A stretch of DNA of 64,000 nt from Burkholderia gladioli (GTDB lineage: Bacteria; Pseudomonadota; Gammaproteobacteria; Burkholderiales; Burkholderiaceae), in contig NZ_CP009323.1 of assembly GCF_000959725.1 (NCBI RefSeq), forward strand, positions 3,534,001 through 3,598,000. Direction: 5' to 3'. A program made the position numbers and the translations under genes. Positions within the stretch are counted from its first letter, which is position 1. Each line of letters opens with the position of its first letter. This document shows, one piece after another, positions 26,738 through 36,025 of this stretch. Under the pieces are notes generated by a model. It was not told the DNA's origin and did not search any database. It worked only from the letters and a program-made list of their open reading frames with translations.

Positions 26738-28003
26738 ATGAAGGAAGTGGACAAGCCCCTGCCCGCGGGAGCCAGCCGCAGGATCGCGGTGGTCGGTGCG
26801 GGGCAGGCGGGCCTGCAGACCAGCCTGGCGCTGCTCGCGCGCGGGCACGCGGTCACGCTGGTGGCCGAGCGCGATGCGGACGACGTCGAGCGCGGCCGCG
26901 TGATGTCGAGCCAGTGCCTGTTCGGCAGCGCCTTGCGGCTCGAGCGCGAGGCCGGCATCGAGCATGGCCGCGACGCCTGTCCGCCGATCAACGCGATCGG
27001 CTTCGCGGTGGCCGATCCACACAGCCCGAACGGCAAGGCGATCGCCTGGCGCGGGGCGCTCACACGCGGCGCGGCCGCGATCGACCAGCGCATCAAGTTC
27101 GCCGCCGCCTTGCGCAGCGTGCGCGCCAAGGGTGCCGAGGTGCGCATCGCCACCGCCGACGTGGCGATGCTGGAGGAGCTGGCCGCCTCGCACGAGCTGG
27201 TGCTGGTGGCCACCGGCAAGGGCGAGCTCGGCCAACTGTTCGAGCGCGACGCGGTGCGCTCGGTGTTCCGCGGGCCGCAGCGCTCGCTCGCGCTGACCTT
27301 CCTGCATTGCGACGGCCGCGTCGGTCCCGCCGACGCGGTCAGTTTCAATGTCGTGCCGGGCGCCGGCGAGATTTTCGTGATGCCGGCGCTGACGCATTCC
27401 GGGCCCTGCCACGTGGCGGTGTTCGAGGCCATGCCGGGCGGCCCGCTGGACGGCTGGCGCGACGTGCGCTCGGCCACCGCCCACCTGAGCCGTTCGCTCG
27501 AGCTGCTGCGGCGCTTCACGCCCTGGGAGCTCGATGCCTGCCGTTATGTCGAGCTGACCGACGCGAACGGCACGCTGACCGGCTCGGTCACGCCCACCGT
27601 TCGCCACCCGATCGCCATCCTGCCTTCCGGGCGCGCCGTGCTCGGCATGGGCGACGCGGTGGTGCTGCACGATCCGATCACAGGGCAGGGCGCGAACAGC
27701 GCGGCCAAGTGCAGCGCGAGCTACGTGGCCTCGATCAGCGCGCGCGGCAGCCTGCCGTTCGGCCATGACTGGATGCTGTCGACGTTCGCCGCCTACTGGC
27801 GCGAGGCCGTCTACACGGTGCAGTGGAGCAATTCCCTGCTGATGGCGCCGGCGCCGCACGTGCTGGGCCTGTTCGGCGCGGCCCAGCGCAACCCGGCGCT
27901 GGCCGCGCGCATCGCCGACGGCTTCGACGACCCGTCCAGCCTGTTTCCGGCCTGGACCGATCCCGATGCCTGCGATGCCTTGCGTTATTCGGTGGGGGCC
28001 TGA
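26738..28003 (+). CDS. Styrene-monooxygenase-like FAD oxygenase (StyA family)
   Basis: 421 residues. The dinucleotide motif VVGAGQAGLQTSLALLARGH is at residues 17-36. StyA-type features follow: MSSQCLFG after the first fold, a substrate domain, and a late GDAVVLHDPITGQGANSAAK that forms the FAD-binding DG-like motif. Family enzymes epoxidise styrene or indole using FADH2 supplied by a separate reductase (StyB). No reductase gene is present nearby, which is unusual. Databases sometimes mislabel this family as a ligase. A strong ribosome-binding site is lacking (GGAG about 12 bp upstream). Confidence 0.82.
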   Translation: MKEVDKPLPAGASRRIAVVGAGQAGLQTSLALLARGHAVTLVAERDADDVERGRVMSSQCLFGSALRLEREAGIEHGRDACPPINAIGFAVADPHSPNGKAIAWRGALTRGAAAIDQRIKFAAALRSVRAKGAEVRIATADVAMLEELAASHELVLVATGKGELGQLFERDAVRSVFRGPQRSLALTFLHCDGRVGPADAVSFNVVPGAGEIFVMPALTHSGPCHVAVFEAMPGGPLDGWRDVRSATAHLSRSLELLRRFTPWELDACRYVELTDANGTLTGSVTPTVRHPIAILPSGRAVLGMGDAVVLHDPITGQGANSAAKCSASYVASISARGSLPFGHDWMLSTFAAYWREAVYTVQWSNSLLMAPAPHVLGLFGAAQRNPALAARIADGFDDPSSLFPAWTDPDACDALRYSVGA

Positions 28004-28033
28004 CGAGGGCAGGGGCGACGCCGAGCGTCGTCC

Positions 28034-29137
28034 TCACCCGGCCGCGTAGGCCTCGGTGATGGCCTGGCCCGCCGCGTCGAGATCGACGGGATGCCGCTGC
28101 TGCTCGAGCGCGCTGCCGTAGGCGACGATGCTCGCGTGCACGGCGTCCTCGGTCGCGCGCAGGCCGGTGTGGTTCAGGCGCAGCACGCGCGGGGCGATCT
28201 CGCCGACGCCGGGCGTGAGCTCGACACCGTGGCGGCGCGCATGCGAGATCAGCAGCGCGCCGTCGATGCCGGGCGGCACCGGCGCGGTGGTGATCAGCGC
28301 CGAGGCGGCCTCGTCGCGCGCGATCCAGGGCCTCACGCCGAGCGCGCGCAATGCGTCGCGGCAGGCGCGCGCGGCCCGTGCATGACGCGCGACGGTCTGC
28401 GCGATGCCTTCCGCCTCGATCCGGTCGAGCGCGGCTTCCAGTGCATGGAATTCGAGCGGCGCGGGCGTGCCCGGCAGCGCGCCGCGGCCGCGGTCGAGCC
28501 AGTCGCGGCGCAGCCCGGCCAGCGACAGGCTGGAAGGCGCCGCATCGGCGGGCGCGGCCAGCCGCTCCCAGGCGCGCGCGTTGAGTGCCACCGCCGAGAT
28601 GCCGGCCGGCCCGGCCAGCGCCTTCTGCGGGCCGATCACGGCGATATCGACTCCCAGCGCGTCGAGTGCCAGCTCGTGGCCGCCGACCGAGGCCACCGCA
28701 TCCACCACGCACAGCGCATCGCGCGAACGCGCCAGCGCGGCCAGCGCCGCGAGCGGGTTCAGCGCGCCCGTCGACGATTCGGCATGCACGGCGGCCAGCA
28801 GGTCGATGTGCCCGAGCGCCTCGGCGGCCGCCGCCACGGCCTCGATCTCGATCGCCTGTCCCGCTTCGGCCGCGACCTCGTGCACGCTGGCGCCGCCGCG
28901 CCGCAGCCACGCGCCGAACCAGGCGCCGTAGGGACTGGTGACGACATTGAGCGCCACCAGACCGGGCCGCGCCAGGCTGGTCGCCACCGCCTCCAGCGCG
29001 AGCATCGCCTCGGCCTGGATGAACAGCAGGTCGCCGCGCGTGGCGAGCAGGTGCTTGAGACGATCGGCGAGCCGCGCGTAACCGTGGTCCGGGTAGGGCG
29101 GCGGATCGAGCAGCAGATGGGAATCGAGGCGAATCAT
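28034..29137 (-). CDS. Class V aminotransferase (PLP-dependent)
   Basis: 367 residues. Fold type I aminotransferase of the serine-pyruvate/alanine-glyoxylate group. DAVASVGGHELALDALGVDI places the PLP-binding Asp, and GPQKALAGPAG carries the Schiff-base Lys. The C-terminal LRLNHTGL holds the usual Arg-type substrate contact. Related to phosphonate and alanine-glyoxylate transaminases; the donor and acceptor are not clear. It is convergent with the flavoprotein gene, 30 bp apart. ATG 29137 begins the conserved N-terminus; the longer frame is artefactual. Confidence 0.85.
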   Translation of the reverse strand: MIRLDSHLLLDPPPYPDHGYARLADRLKHLLATRGDLLFIQAEAMLALEAVATSLARPGLVALNVVTSPYGAWFGAWLRRGGASVHEVAAEAGQAIEIEAVAAAAEALGHIDLLAAVHAESSTGALNPLAALAALARSRDALCVVDAVASVGGHELALDALGVDIAVIGPQKALAGPAGISAVALNARAWERLAAPADAAPSSLSLAGLRRDWLDRGRGALPGTPAPLEFHALEAALDRIEAEGIAQTVARHARAARACRDALRALGVRPWIARDEAASALITTAPVPPGIDGALLISHARRHGVELTPGVGEIAPRVLRLNHTGLRATEDAVHASIVAYGSALEQQRHPVDLDAAGQAITEAYAAG

Positions 29138-29543
29138 GGCGAGCGCGAGAGCGGGGCGCGGGCGGCCCGTGATGGACAGGTCCGGCGCGGCACACGCCGG
29201 GAATCGATCAGTCTGACACGCCGGGCGCCGCGCTCGAGGCAAGGCGCGCAGCCAGTAGCGTCGATGCGAAGTTGGGGCGTCCTGCGTCGGCGGCGAACTC
29301 GCAAGCTGGCAGCGAGTTCGACCCTTCAGGCGCCCGCGTCCATCCACGGTGGATTGTTGTCGCCCGGACAACGTCGGGTGGGCAATCGCGGTGCTACTGG
29401 CGTTCGCGCCCGCTGACTACTATCTGTCACGCGCGCTTTCGACAAGCAGGAAAACGAAGCGCGCGACACTCGTGGCCGTGCCGGCGAAGCGTATCGCGCG
29501 GTGCAGCGCGGCTCACCGTAACGACTCAACTGGACGATTGAAA
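29138..29543. other. Divergent intergenic region with inverted repeats
   Basis: 406 bp without a supportable gene. Two good inverted repeats are present: CGAACTCGC/GCGAGTTCG (29294-29302, 29312-29320) and GTTGTC/GACAAC (29356-29361, 29367-29372). They lie about 170-250 bp before the MBL gene and could be operators. Confidence 0.55.
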
Positions 29544-30476
29544 ATGAGCGAAACAACTCGCAATGTGCGGCCGGTCATCGCCAGGCTCGGCGGGCAAGAG
29601 GCAGGCGAGCTCGTGTCTTCCCGCTACGCCGTGCGCGTGGGCGAGCTCGACGTGGTGCTGATCAGCGACGGCGTCCTGCCGCTGCCCACCTCCACCATGT
29701 CGACCAACGTCGGCGAAGCCGAGCGCAACGCATGGTTCGACAGCCGTTTCCTGCAGCGTGACATGTTCGATTGGGCGCTGAATATCGCGCTGGTGCGCAG
29801 CGGCGACCGGCTGATCCTGATCGACTCCGGCGTGGGCGACGGTTTCGAATATTTCACGCGCGCCGGCCGCGCGGTGATGCGCCTGGAATCGGCCGGTATC
29901 GACCTGGCAGCGATTACCGACATCGTGATCACGCACATGCACATGGACCACGTCGGCGGCCTGAACGTTGCCGGCGTCAAGGCCAGGCTGCGCCCGGACG
30001 TGCGCATTCACGTGTCGGCCAGGGAAGTGGCGTTCTGGCAGGATCCGGACTTCAGCAAGACGGTGATGCCGGAAACCGTGCCTCCCGCCCTGCGCAAGGC
30101 GGCCGCGACCTTCGTGGAGATCTACGGCGAAAACATCGTCCAGTTCGATCAGGCGGTGGAGGTGGCCAAGGGCGTGTCGGCGCGCGTGACGGGGGGGCAC
30201 ACGCCGGGACACTGCGTGGTGGACGTGGCATCCGACGGCGAAAAACTGACGTTCGTCGGCGATGCGATCTTCCAGGTCAACTTCGACCATCCCGACTGGC
30301 AGAACGGCTTCGAGCACGATCCCGAAGAGGCGGCGCGGGTGCGCGTCGCGCTACTCGACGAAGCCGCCGAAACCGGCGCCCTGCTGGCCGCCGCGCACGT
30401 CGCGTTCCCCTCGATCGGCCACGTGGCCAGGCAGGGCCAGGGCTTCCATTTCGTGCCGGTGGTATGGGACTACTGA
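29544..30476 (+). CDS. Metallo-beta-lactamase-fold hydrolase
   Basis: 310 residues, no signal peptide. Metal-binding motif HMHMDHVGG near residue 132, then TGGHTPGHCVV, FVGDAIFQ and AAHVAFPSIGHV, which complete a dinuclear site. It resembles quorum-quenching lactonase or glyoxalase II-like enzymes in the broad MBL superfamily; the substrate is unknown. The ATG is preceded by TGGA only. The next gene, for a secreted PEBP protein, starts before or at the stop, so the two form a translationally coupled pair. Confidence 0.88.
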   Translation: MSETTRNVRPVIARLGGQEAGELVSSRYAVRVGELDVVLISDGVLPLPTSTMSTNVGEAERNAWFDSRFLQRDMFDWALNIALVRSGDRLILIDSGVGDGFEYFTRAGRAVMRLESAGIDLAAITDIVITHMHMDHVGGLNVAGVKARLRPDVRIHVSAREVAFWQDPDFSKTVMPETVPPALRKAAATFVEIYGENIVQFDQAVEVAKGVSARVTGGHTPGHCVVDVASDGEKLTFVGDAIFQVNFDHPDWQNGFEHDPEEAARVRVALLDEAAETGALLAAAHVAFPSIGHVARQGQGFHFVPVVWDY

Positions 30477-31057
30477 CCGTGAGACCGAAGGCTTCCCTGT
30501 CCGTCATCGCATGCGCGTTCGTTGCGCTGGCGCTGACCCCCGCGGCAGCCCGCGCGGAGTCGTTCACGATCGAGATCGACGGCCTGCGCGACGGGTACTT
30601 CTCGAACCAGCAGGTGTATGGAGGTTTCGGCTGTCACGGGGAGAACGTATCGCCACGCATTTCATGGGCTCATGTTCCGCGCGGCACGAAGAGCCTGGTC
30701 GTGACGATTTTCGACCCCGATGCGCCGACCGGAGGATTGGGCTGGACGCATTGGGAGGTGGTCAACATCCCGCCTTCCGAATCGTCGCTCGACAGCGGCG
30801 CTTCCGGCAATCCGAAGCGTTTGCCGGCGGGCGCGATCGAGACCTTGACGGATTTCGGCGAGTCCGCATACGGTGGACCGTGCCCGCCCAAGGGGGAATC
30901 GCATCGATATGTCGTGACGGCGTCCGCGCTCGACGTGGCACGAATCGACGTGGCTCCGGCGGCGAGTCCCGCCGTCGTCGCCTATCAGATGCATGGGAAA
31001 GTCATTGCCCAGGCGAAGTACGTGGCCAGGTACCGTCGCGCGCCGACCGGCGATTGA
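30464..31057 (+). CDS. Secreted YbhB/YbcL-family (PEBP-like) protein
   Basis: About 197 residues. A signal peptide (hydrophobic SLSVIACAFVALALTPAAARA, cleaved near ARA-ES) precedes a phosphatidylethanolamine-binding-protein fold. Family blocks are GENVSPRISW, VVTIFDPDAPTGG, WTHWEVVNIP and YGGPCPPKGESHRYVVTASAL. The role of bacterial members is not defined. Two starts are possible: ATG 30464 overlapping the MBL gene, or GTG 30479 just after its stop. Cotranscribed with the MBL gene. Confidence 0.87.
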   Translation: MGLLTVRPKASLSVIACAFVALALTPAAARAESFTIEIDGLRDGYFSNQQVYGGFGCHGENVSPRISWAHVPRGTKSLVVTIFDPDAPTGGLGWTHWEVVNIPPSESSLDSGASGNPKRLPAGAIETLTDFGESAYGGPCPPKGESHRYVVTASALDVARIDVAPAASPAVVAYQMHGKVIAQAKYVARYRRAPTGD

Positions 31058-31099
31058 GGACGCTCGACGCTGGCGAATCGCGGCGCTGGTGCGAGCCGG

Positions 31100-32521
31100 C
31101 TACCTCGGCAACACCAGCTCCGCGTCGAGCCCCGCGATCCGCCCGTCTTCCACGCGATTCTTCAGCGCCAGCGTGCCGCCGTGCGCGGTGGCGATGCCGC
31201 GCGCGATGGTCAGCCCCAGCCCGGTACCTTCCGGCGCCGGCCGACCTTCGCGGCCGCCCGCCCGGAAGTAAGGCTCGAACACACGCTCCAGCAGCGCCGG
31301 ATCCGGCAAGCCCGGCCCATGATCCCGAATCACGATGCGCAGCGAGCCGCCGTGCTCGTCGACGTGGATCGAGACGCCGTCCTCGCCGGTGCCGCCATGG
31401 CGGATCGCATTGTCCAGCAGGTTCTGCAGGCCGCGCTTCAGGTTGCGCGCGAACCCCGGGTAGGGCGCGCCGGCATGCCCCTCGATACGCACCGCGTGGC
31501 CGGCATCGCGCGCGTCCTCGGCCAGCCCCGCCAGCATCGAATCGATGTCGATGCGCTGGCGCGGCTCGGTGATCTCGATGCCCTGCACCGCGTCCAGCGT
31601 GGCGCGCACCATCGCCTCCATCTCGTCCAGGTCGCCGCGCAGGCGCTCGCGCCAGCGCGGATCGGGCAGCATCTCGGCGCGCAGCCGCAGGCGCGTGAGC
31701 GGCGAGCGCAGGTCGTGCGAGACGGCGCTCAGCAGCCGCGTGCGCTCGCCGAAGCTGTCGATCAGGCGCTGCTGCATCGCGTTGAAGGCCTTCGCGGCGC
31801 TGCGCACTTCCTGCGGGCCGTCGACGGCGAGCGGCGCCTGGTAGATGTTGCGGCCGAGCGCCTCGGCGGCCTTCGCGAAGCTGCGCAGGGGCCGCAGCGC
31901 GAAGCGCACCGCCACGAAGGCGAGCAGGCAGACTGCCGCGAAGCGCACCAGGTAGAGCCGCAGCAGATAGTCGGCCACCAGCGTGCCCGGCTCGCTGTGC
32001 ATGCCGGCCTGCCCCTCGTGCGCGACCACGTCGAGCCAGCCCTGGCCCGGCACCTGCAGTTGCAGATGGAAGTCGCCCATCGGCATGCGCGAATCGAACA
32101 GGCTCAGGATGCCGCGATGCCGGCCCGCGTCGTCGCGCAGCTCGGCATCGAGCAGCCGCAGCTCGACGTGCTGGCCGAGCCGCCGTTCGATGACGCCCGC
32201 GATCAGGCCGCCGGTGGCGCGCAGCACCAGGTTCGGCGCGGCGCGCGCCGGCTCGGGCGTGTCGACCGGGCGCAACTGGTAGCGCGCGTCCGACAGGCGC
32301 GCCAGCGTGGCTTCGCGCGTGGCGGCATCGGGCGCGTTCCGGAGCAGGCGGATGGTATCGGCCAGCCGGCTCGCGAACAGCCGCGAGGGGATTTCGAGCG
32401 TGCGGTAATCGTGCGTGTCGAACCAGATGGTGCTGGTCAGCAACTGGCCGGCGAACATGCCGGCCGCAAGGGTCACCACGAGACGGCCGAACAGCGAGTC
32501 GGGCCACAGGCGCAGGGTCAT
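31100..32521 (-). CDS. Two-component sensor histidine kinase, orphan
   Basis: 473 residues. TM1 (LFGRLVVTLAAGMFAGQLL) is near the N-terminus, followed by a periplasmic sensor of about 150 residues. TM2 (LVRFAAVCLLAFVAVRFAL), a HAMP region, dimerisation domain with H-box SAVSHDLRSPLTRL and ATPase domain (NLLDNAIRHGG, DHGPGLPD, GTGLGLTIARG) complete it. EnvZ/OmpR-type kinase. No response-regulator gene lies next to it, which is unusual for this class. It is divergent from the Fur-boxed iron importer. ATG 32521 is used since it starts just before TM1. Confidence 0.92.
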   Translation of the reverse strand: MTLRLWPDSLFGRLVVTLAAGMFAGQLLTSTIWFDTHDYRTLEIPSRLFASRLADTIRLLRNAPDAATREATLARLSDARYQLRPVDTPEPARAAPNLVLRATGGLIAGVIERRLGQHVELRLLDAELRDDAGRHRGILSLFDSRMPMGDFHLQLQVPGQGWLDVVAHEGQAGMHSEPGTLVADYLLRLYLVRFAAVCLLAFVAVRFALRPLRSFAKAAEALGRNIYQAPLAVDGPQEVRSAAKAFNAMQQRLIDSFGERTRLLSAVSHDLRSPLTRLRLRAEMLPDPRWRERLRGDLDEMEAMVRATLDAVQGIEITEPRQRIDIDSMLAGLAEDARDAGHAVRIEGHAGAPYPGFARNLKRGLQNLLDNAIRHGGTGEDGVSIHVDEHGGSLRIVIRDHGPGLPDPALLERVFEPYFRAGGREGRPAPEGTGLGLTIARGIATAHGGTLALKNRVEDGRIAGLDAELVLPR

Positions 32522-32703
32522 GGGCGTGACGGACAGAGAGGATCCAGGAAGCAGGCGAGGGCGCCGGCAGGCGCGGCGGCGACGCTGATGCGACCTTACC
32601 GCGAACCGCCGCCGCGCGCGAGCGGGATGCCCAGGCCCGCGCGAGCCCGGCAAACGAAGGTTTCGACAGGCGATGCGACAAGGCGCGGAGTGCCAACACA
32701 TTC

Positions 32704-32744
32704 CATTACAAAAGCCGCCCGGCGCAACACACCGACATTACAAA
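32704..32744. repeat. Direct repeat in importer promoter region
   Basis: CATTACAAA occurs at 32704-32712 and 32736-32744, spacing 32 bp (three helical turns), upstream of the Fur box. It may be an activator site; inference only. Confidence 0.4.
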
Positions 32745-32771
32745 GCGTCGCTACAGTGTCGGCCACGCACA

Positions 32772-32791
32772 AATAGCAATCGTTCTCATTT
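32772..32791 (+). promoter_or_regulatory. Fur box upstream of iron ABC importer
   Basis: AATAGCAATCGTTCTCATTT; its reverse complement reads AAATGAGAACGATTGCTATT, a typical Fur site. It abuts the start codon region, so bound Fur could block both RNA polymerase and early elongation. Confidence 0.75.
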
Positions 32792-32803
32792 GAGATGTCA
32801 ACC

Positions 32804-34033
32804 ATGTCGATTTCCCGCTTCGTCCGCGCGGCCCGCGCCCACCTGAAGCTCGCCGAGCCGGCGCGCCGCGCCGCGAACCTGGCGGCCGCCGCCATCGTGC
32901 TGGGCGGTGCCGCCGTCTGCGCCTCGCCGGCCATGGCGCAGGCCCCGGCCGCCGCCACGACCGTCACCGACCTGGCCGGGCGCACGATCCGGATTCCCGC
33001 CGCCGACCCGAAGCGCATCCTGCTCGGCGAGAGCCGCACGCTCGAGGCGGTGGCGCTGCTCGAAGGCCAGCATCCGCTGGCGCGCATCGTCGGCTGGCAG
33101 GGCGACCTGCCGACCATGGACCCGCAACGCTTCAACGCCTATGCACAGCGCTTCCCCGCGATCCGCGAGATCCCGCTGATCGGCCGCGCCAGCGAGGACA
33201 GCATCAGCGACGAGAAGGCGCTCGCGCTCAAGCCCGACGTGGCGATCTTCAGCATCGCGGGCCACGGCCCGAGCCGCTACAACGCGCTGGTCAAGCAACT
33301 GGAGGCGACCGGCACCACGGTGGTGTTCATCGACTTCCGCCTGCATCCGATGCAGGACACGCTGCCCAGCATCCGCCTGCTCGGCCAGGTGCTGCATCGC
33401 GAGCAGGCCGCCAGCGACTACCTCGCCTTCTACCAGCAGCACCTGGCGCGCGTGCAGCAGGTGGTCGGCGCGATTCCCGAGGCGCAGCGGCCCAAGGTGT
33501 TCATCGACATGCTGGCGGGCGTGTGGGATGCCGGCTGCTGCCACACCGCCGGCAAGGGCAACTTCGGAGAATTCATCAGCGCCGCGGGCGGCCGCAATAT
33601 CGCGGCGGACCTGCTGCCCGGCGTGCTCGGCGACCTGAGCATGGAGCAGATCATCGCCTCGCGGCCCGACGTCTATATCGCCACCGGCTCGCGCACCAAG
33701 CCGGGGCTGGCCTCGCTGCGCGTCGGCGCGCAGACCAGCGAGCAGGACGCGCGCGCCAGCCTCGCGCAACTGGTGGCGCGGCCCGGCTTCGACACCATCA
33801 AGGCGATCCACGAGGGCCGCGTGCACGGCATCGCCCACGACTACTACGACTCGCCCTACAACATCATCGCGATCGAGGCCTTCGCGAAGTGGTTCTACCC
33901 GGATCGCTTCAAGGCGCTCGACGTCAAGGCGACCCAGGCCGAGCTGTACCGGCGCTTCCTGGCGGTGCCGGTGACGGGCACCGAATGGGTCGACACGCCG
34001 CTGCCGGCCACCGGCCAGCAGGCGGCGCGATGA
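32804..34033 (+). CDS. Iron-siderophore ABC transporter, substrate-binding protein
   Basis: 409 residues. A long signal peptide (about 45 residues, ending in ASPAMAQA) precedes a FecB/BtuF-type class III binding fold beginning TVTDLAGRTIRIPA. Late family segments are LSMEQIIASRPDVYIATGS and VHGIAHDYYDSPYNIIAIEAFAKW. Periplasmic; a Fur box upstream points to an iron compound (siderophore or haem), though the ligand is not shown. ATG 32804 is preferred to ATG 32795 for ribosome-binding spacing. No outer-membrane receptor is encoded here. The stop overlaps the permease ATG. Confidence 0.88.
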   Translation: MSISRFVRAARAHLKLAEPARRAANLAAAAIVLGGAAVCASPAMAQAPAAATTVTDLAGRTIRIPAADPKRILLGESRTLEAVALLEGQHPLARIVGWQGDLPTMDPQRFNAYAQRFPAIREIPLIGRASEDSISDEKALALKPDVAIFSIAGHGPSRYNALVKQLEATGTTVVFIDFRLHPMQDTLPSIRLLGQVLHREQAASDYLAFYQQHLARVQQVVGAIPEAQRPKVFIDMLAGVWDAGCCHTAGKGNFGEFISAAGGRNIAADLLPGVLGDLSMEQIIASRPDVYIATGSRTKPGLASLRVGAQTSEQDARASLAQLVARPGFDTIKAIHEGRVHGIAHDYYDSPYNIIAIEAFAKWFYPDRFKALDVKATQAELYRRFLAVPVTGTEWVDTPLPATGQQAAR

Positions 34034-35151
34034 GCGCGCCCGCGCCGGGCGCGGCGTCGGCGGCCGCGGCCGGCTCGCAACATCTCGCCGCCGACGCGTC
34101 CGTGCCCGACCACGGCGAGGCGCGTCGCGCCTACGCGCGCCTGACGCGGCGCCGCGCGCTGTGCCTGGTGGCGGTGAGCCTGCTGATCGTCGGCTCGCTG
34201 CTGTTCGACCTCGGTTCGGGCCCCTCGGGCCTGCCGCTGGCCACGCTGCTGCGCACCGTGTTCGCGCCCGCGCAGGCCGATCCGGCCAACCTCGTGATCG
34301 TCTGGCAGATCCGCCTGCCCTACGCGGTGATGGCGCTGGTGGTGGGCGCCGCGCTCGGCCTGTCGGGCGCGGAGATGCAGACCATCCTCAACAATCCGCT
34401 GGCCAGCCCCTACACGCTCGGCGTGTCGGCCGCCGCCGCCTTCGGCGCCTCGCTGGCGATCGTGCTCGACTTGACGCTGCCGCACATCCCGCAGACCTGG
34501 CTGATCTCGGCCAACGCCTTCGTGTTCGCCTTCGGCTCGGCGATGATGCTGGACCTGGTGGCGCGCTGGCGCGGCATGAGCACGGCCGGCGTGGTGCTGA
34601 TGGGGATCGCGCTGGTGTTCTCGTTCCATGCGCTGGTCGAGCTGATGCAGTTCATCGCCTCGGCCGATGCGCTGCAGGGCCTGGTGTTCTGGACGCTGGG
34701 CTCGCTGGCGCGCGCCGACTGGCAGAAGATCGGCGTGCTCGCGGCGGCGCTGGCCGTGGCGCTGCCGCTGTCGATGCGCAATGCCTGGGCGCTCACCGCG
34801 CTACGGCTGGGCGAGGAGCGCGCGGCCAGCTTCGGCATCGACGTGCGGCGCCTGCGGCTCGGCACCCTGCTGCGGGTGGCGGTGCTGTCGGCGCTGGCGG
34901 TGTCCTTCGTCGGCACCATCGGCTTCGTCGGCCTGATCGCGCCGCATATCGCGCGCACCGTGTTCGGCGAGGACCATCGCTTCTACCTGCCCGGCAGCCT
35001 GCTGTGCGGGGCGCTGATGCTGTCGCTGGCCTCGATCGCCTCCAAGCTGATCGTGCCGGGCGTGCTGATCCCCGTGGGCATCGTCACGGCGCTGGTGGGG
35101 ATTCCGCTGTTCCTGGCGATCGTGGTGCGTTCGCAGGGAGCCGCGCAATGA
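34030..35151 (+). CDS. FecCD-family ABC permease (iron compound)
   Basis: 373 residues. A 40-residue cytoplasmic tail is followed by about ten membrane helices typical of FecCD/BtuC, with GLSGAEMQTILNNPLASPYTLGVS and FVGTIGFVGLIAPHIARTVFGEDHR, which make the coupling interface. Forms the inner-membrane channel with the ATPase encoded next. Joined to both neighbours by ATGA overlaps, so stoichiometry is set by translational coupling. Confidence 0.93.
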   Translation: MSAPAPGAASAAAAGSQHLAADASVPDHGEARRAYARLTRRRALCLVAVSLLIVGSLLFDLGSGPSGLPLATLLRTVFAPAQADPANLVIVWQIRLPYAVMALVVGAALGLSGAEMQTILNNPLASPYTLGVSAAAAFGASLAIVLDLTLPHIPQTWLISANAFVFAFGSAMMLDLVARWRGMSTAGVVLMGIALVFSFHALVELMQFIASADALQGLVFWTLGSLARADWQKIGVLAAALAVALPLSMRNAWALTALRLGEERAASFGIDVRRLRLGTLLRVAVLSALAVSFVGTIGFVGLIAPHIARTVFGEDHRFYLPGSLLCGALMLSLASIASKLIVPGVLIPVGIVTALVGIPLFLAIVVRSQGAAQ

Positions 35152-35945
35152 AGGGACTCGCGATTCACGGCGTATCGGTGCGCTACGGCCGCCGCGAGGT
35201 GCTGCGCGAGCTGTCGGCCGGGCCCTTGCCGCGCGGCATGATCACCGCGCTGCTGGGGCCCAACGGCAGCGGCAAGTCCACTTTGCTGCGGGTGCTGGCC
35301 GGGCTCACCACCGCCAGCGCCGGGCGGCTCACGCTGGACGGCGAGACGCTCGCGCTGTCGGCGCGCAGCGCGCGCTCGCACAGCGTGGTCTACCTGCCCC
35401 AGGCGCTGCCGGCCGGGGTGCGCCTGCAGGTGCTCGAATCGGTGCTGGTGGCGCGCCGCGCCACGCGCGACGCGGCCTTGCGCGGCCAGCCGCCGGCCGG
35501 CGACCTGGCGCTCGCGCACGCGGTGCTGGCGCGGCTCGGGATCGGCGCGCTGGCGGCGCGTTCGCTCGACGAGCTGTCGGGCGGCCAGCGGCAGCTGGTC
35601 GGCATCGCGCAGGCGCTGGTGCGCGATCCGCAGGTGCTGCTGCTCGACGAGCCGCTGTCGGCGCTCGACCTCAACCACCAGTTCCATGTGATGCATGTGC
35701 TGCGCGAGCTCACGCGCGAACGCGGCATCGCCACCGTGGTGGTGCTGCACGACATCAACGCGGCGATGCGCGCCTGCGATCGCGCCATGCTGCTGCATCG
35801 CGGGCGCATCGAGCGCTTCGGCGAACCGGCCGAGGTGGTGACCTCGGAAAGCCTGGCCGAGGTGTTCGGCGTGAGGGCGCGGATCGAGCCCTGCTCGCAG
35901 GGGCATCGGCAGGTGATGATCGACGGGCTGGCGCCGGGCGCCTGA
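35148..35945 (+). CDS. ABC ATPase of the iron importer
   Basis: 265 residues, FecE/BtuD class. Walker A GPNGSGKSTLL, Q-loop YLPQALP, signature LSGGQRQLVG, Walker B VLLLDEPLSALD and switch His in VVLHDINAA. Energises the permease. Ends the Fur-controlled three-gene operon; a strong terminator follows. Confidence 0.94.
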   Translation: MKGLAIHGVSVRYGRREVLRELSAGPLPRGMITALLGPNGSGKSTLLRVLAGLTTASAGRLTLDGETLALSARSARSHSVVYLPQALPAGVRLQVLESVLVARRATRDAALRGQPPAGDLALAHAVLARLGIGALAARSLDELSGGQRQLVGIAQALVRDPQVLLLDEPLSALDLNHQFHVMHVLRELTRERGIATVVVLHDINAAMRACDRAMLLHRGRIERFGEPAEVVTSESLAEVFGVRARIEPCSQGHRQVMIDGLAPGA

Positions 35946-35973
35946 GGCGCGCCCCGAAGCCGTCGTGAAAAGC

Positions 35974-36012
35974 AACGGCCGGCTCCGCATCGCGCGGCGC
36001 CGGCCGTTTTTT
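35974..36012 (+). terminator. Rho-independent terminator of iron importer operon
   Basis: Stem AACGGCCGGC (35974-35983) / GCCGGCCGTT (35999-36008), ending in six T (36007-36012). Confidence 0.9.
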
Positions 36013-36025
36013 CATGCCGATCGTT

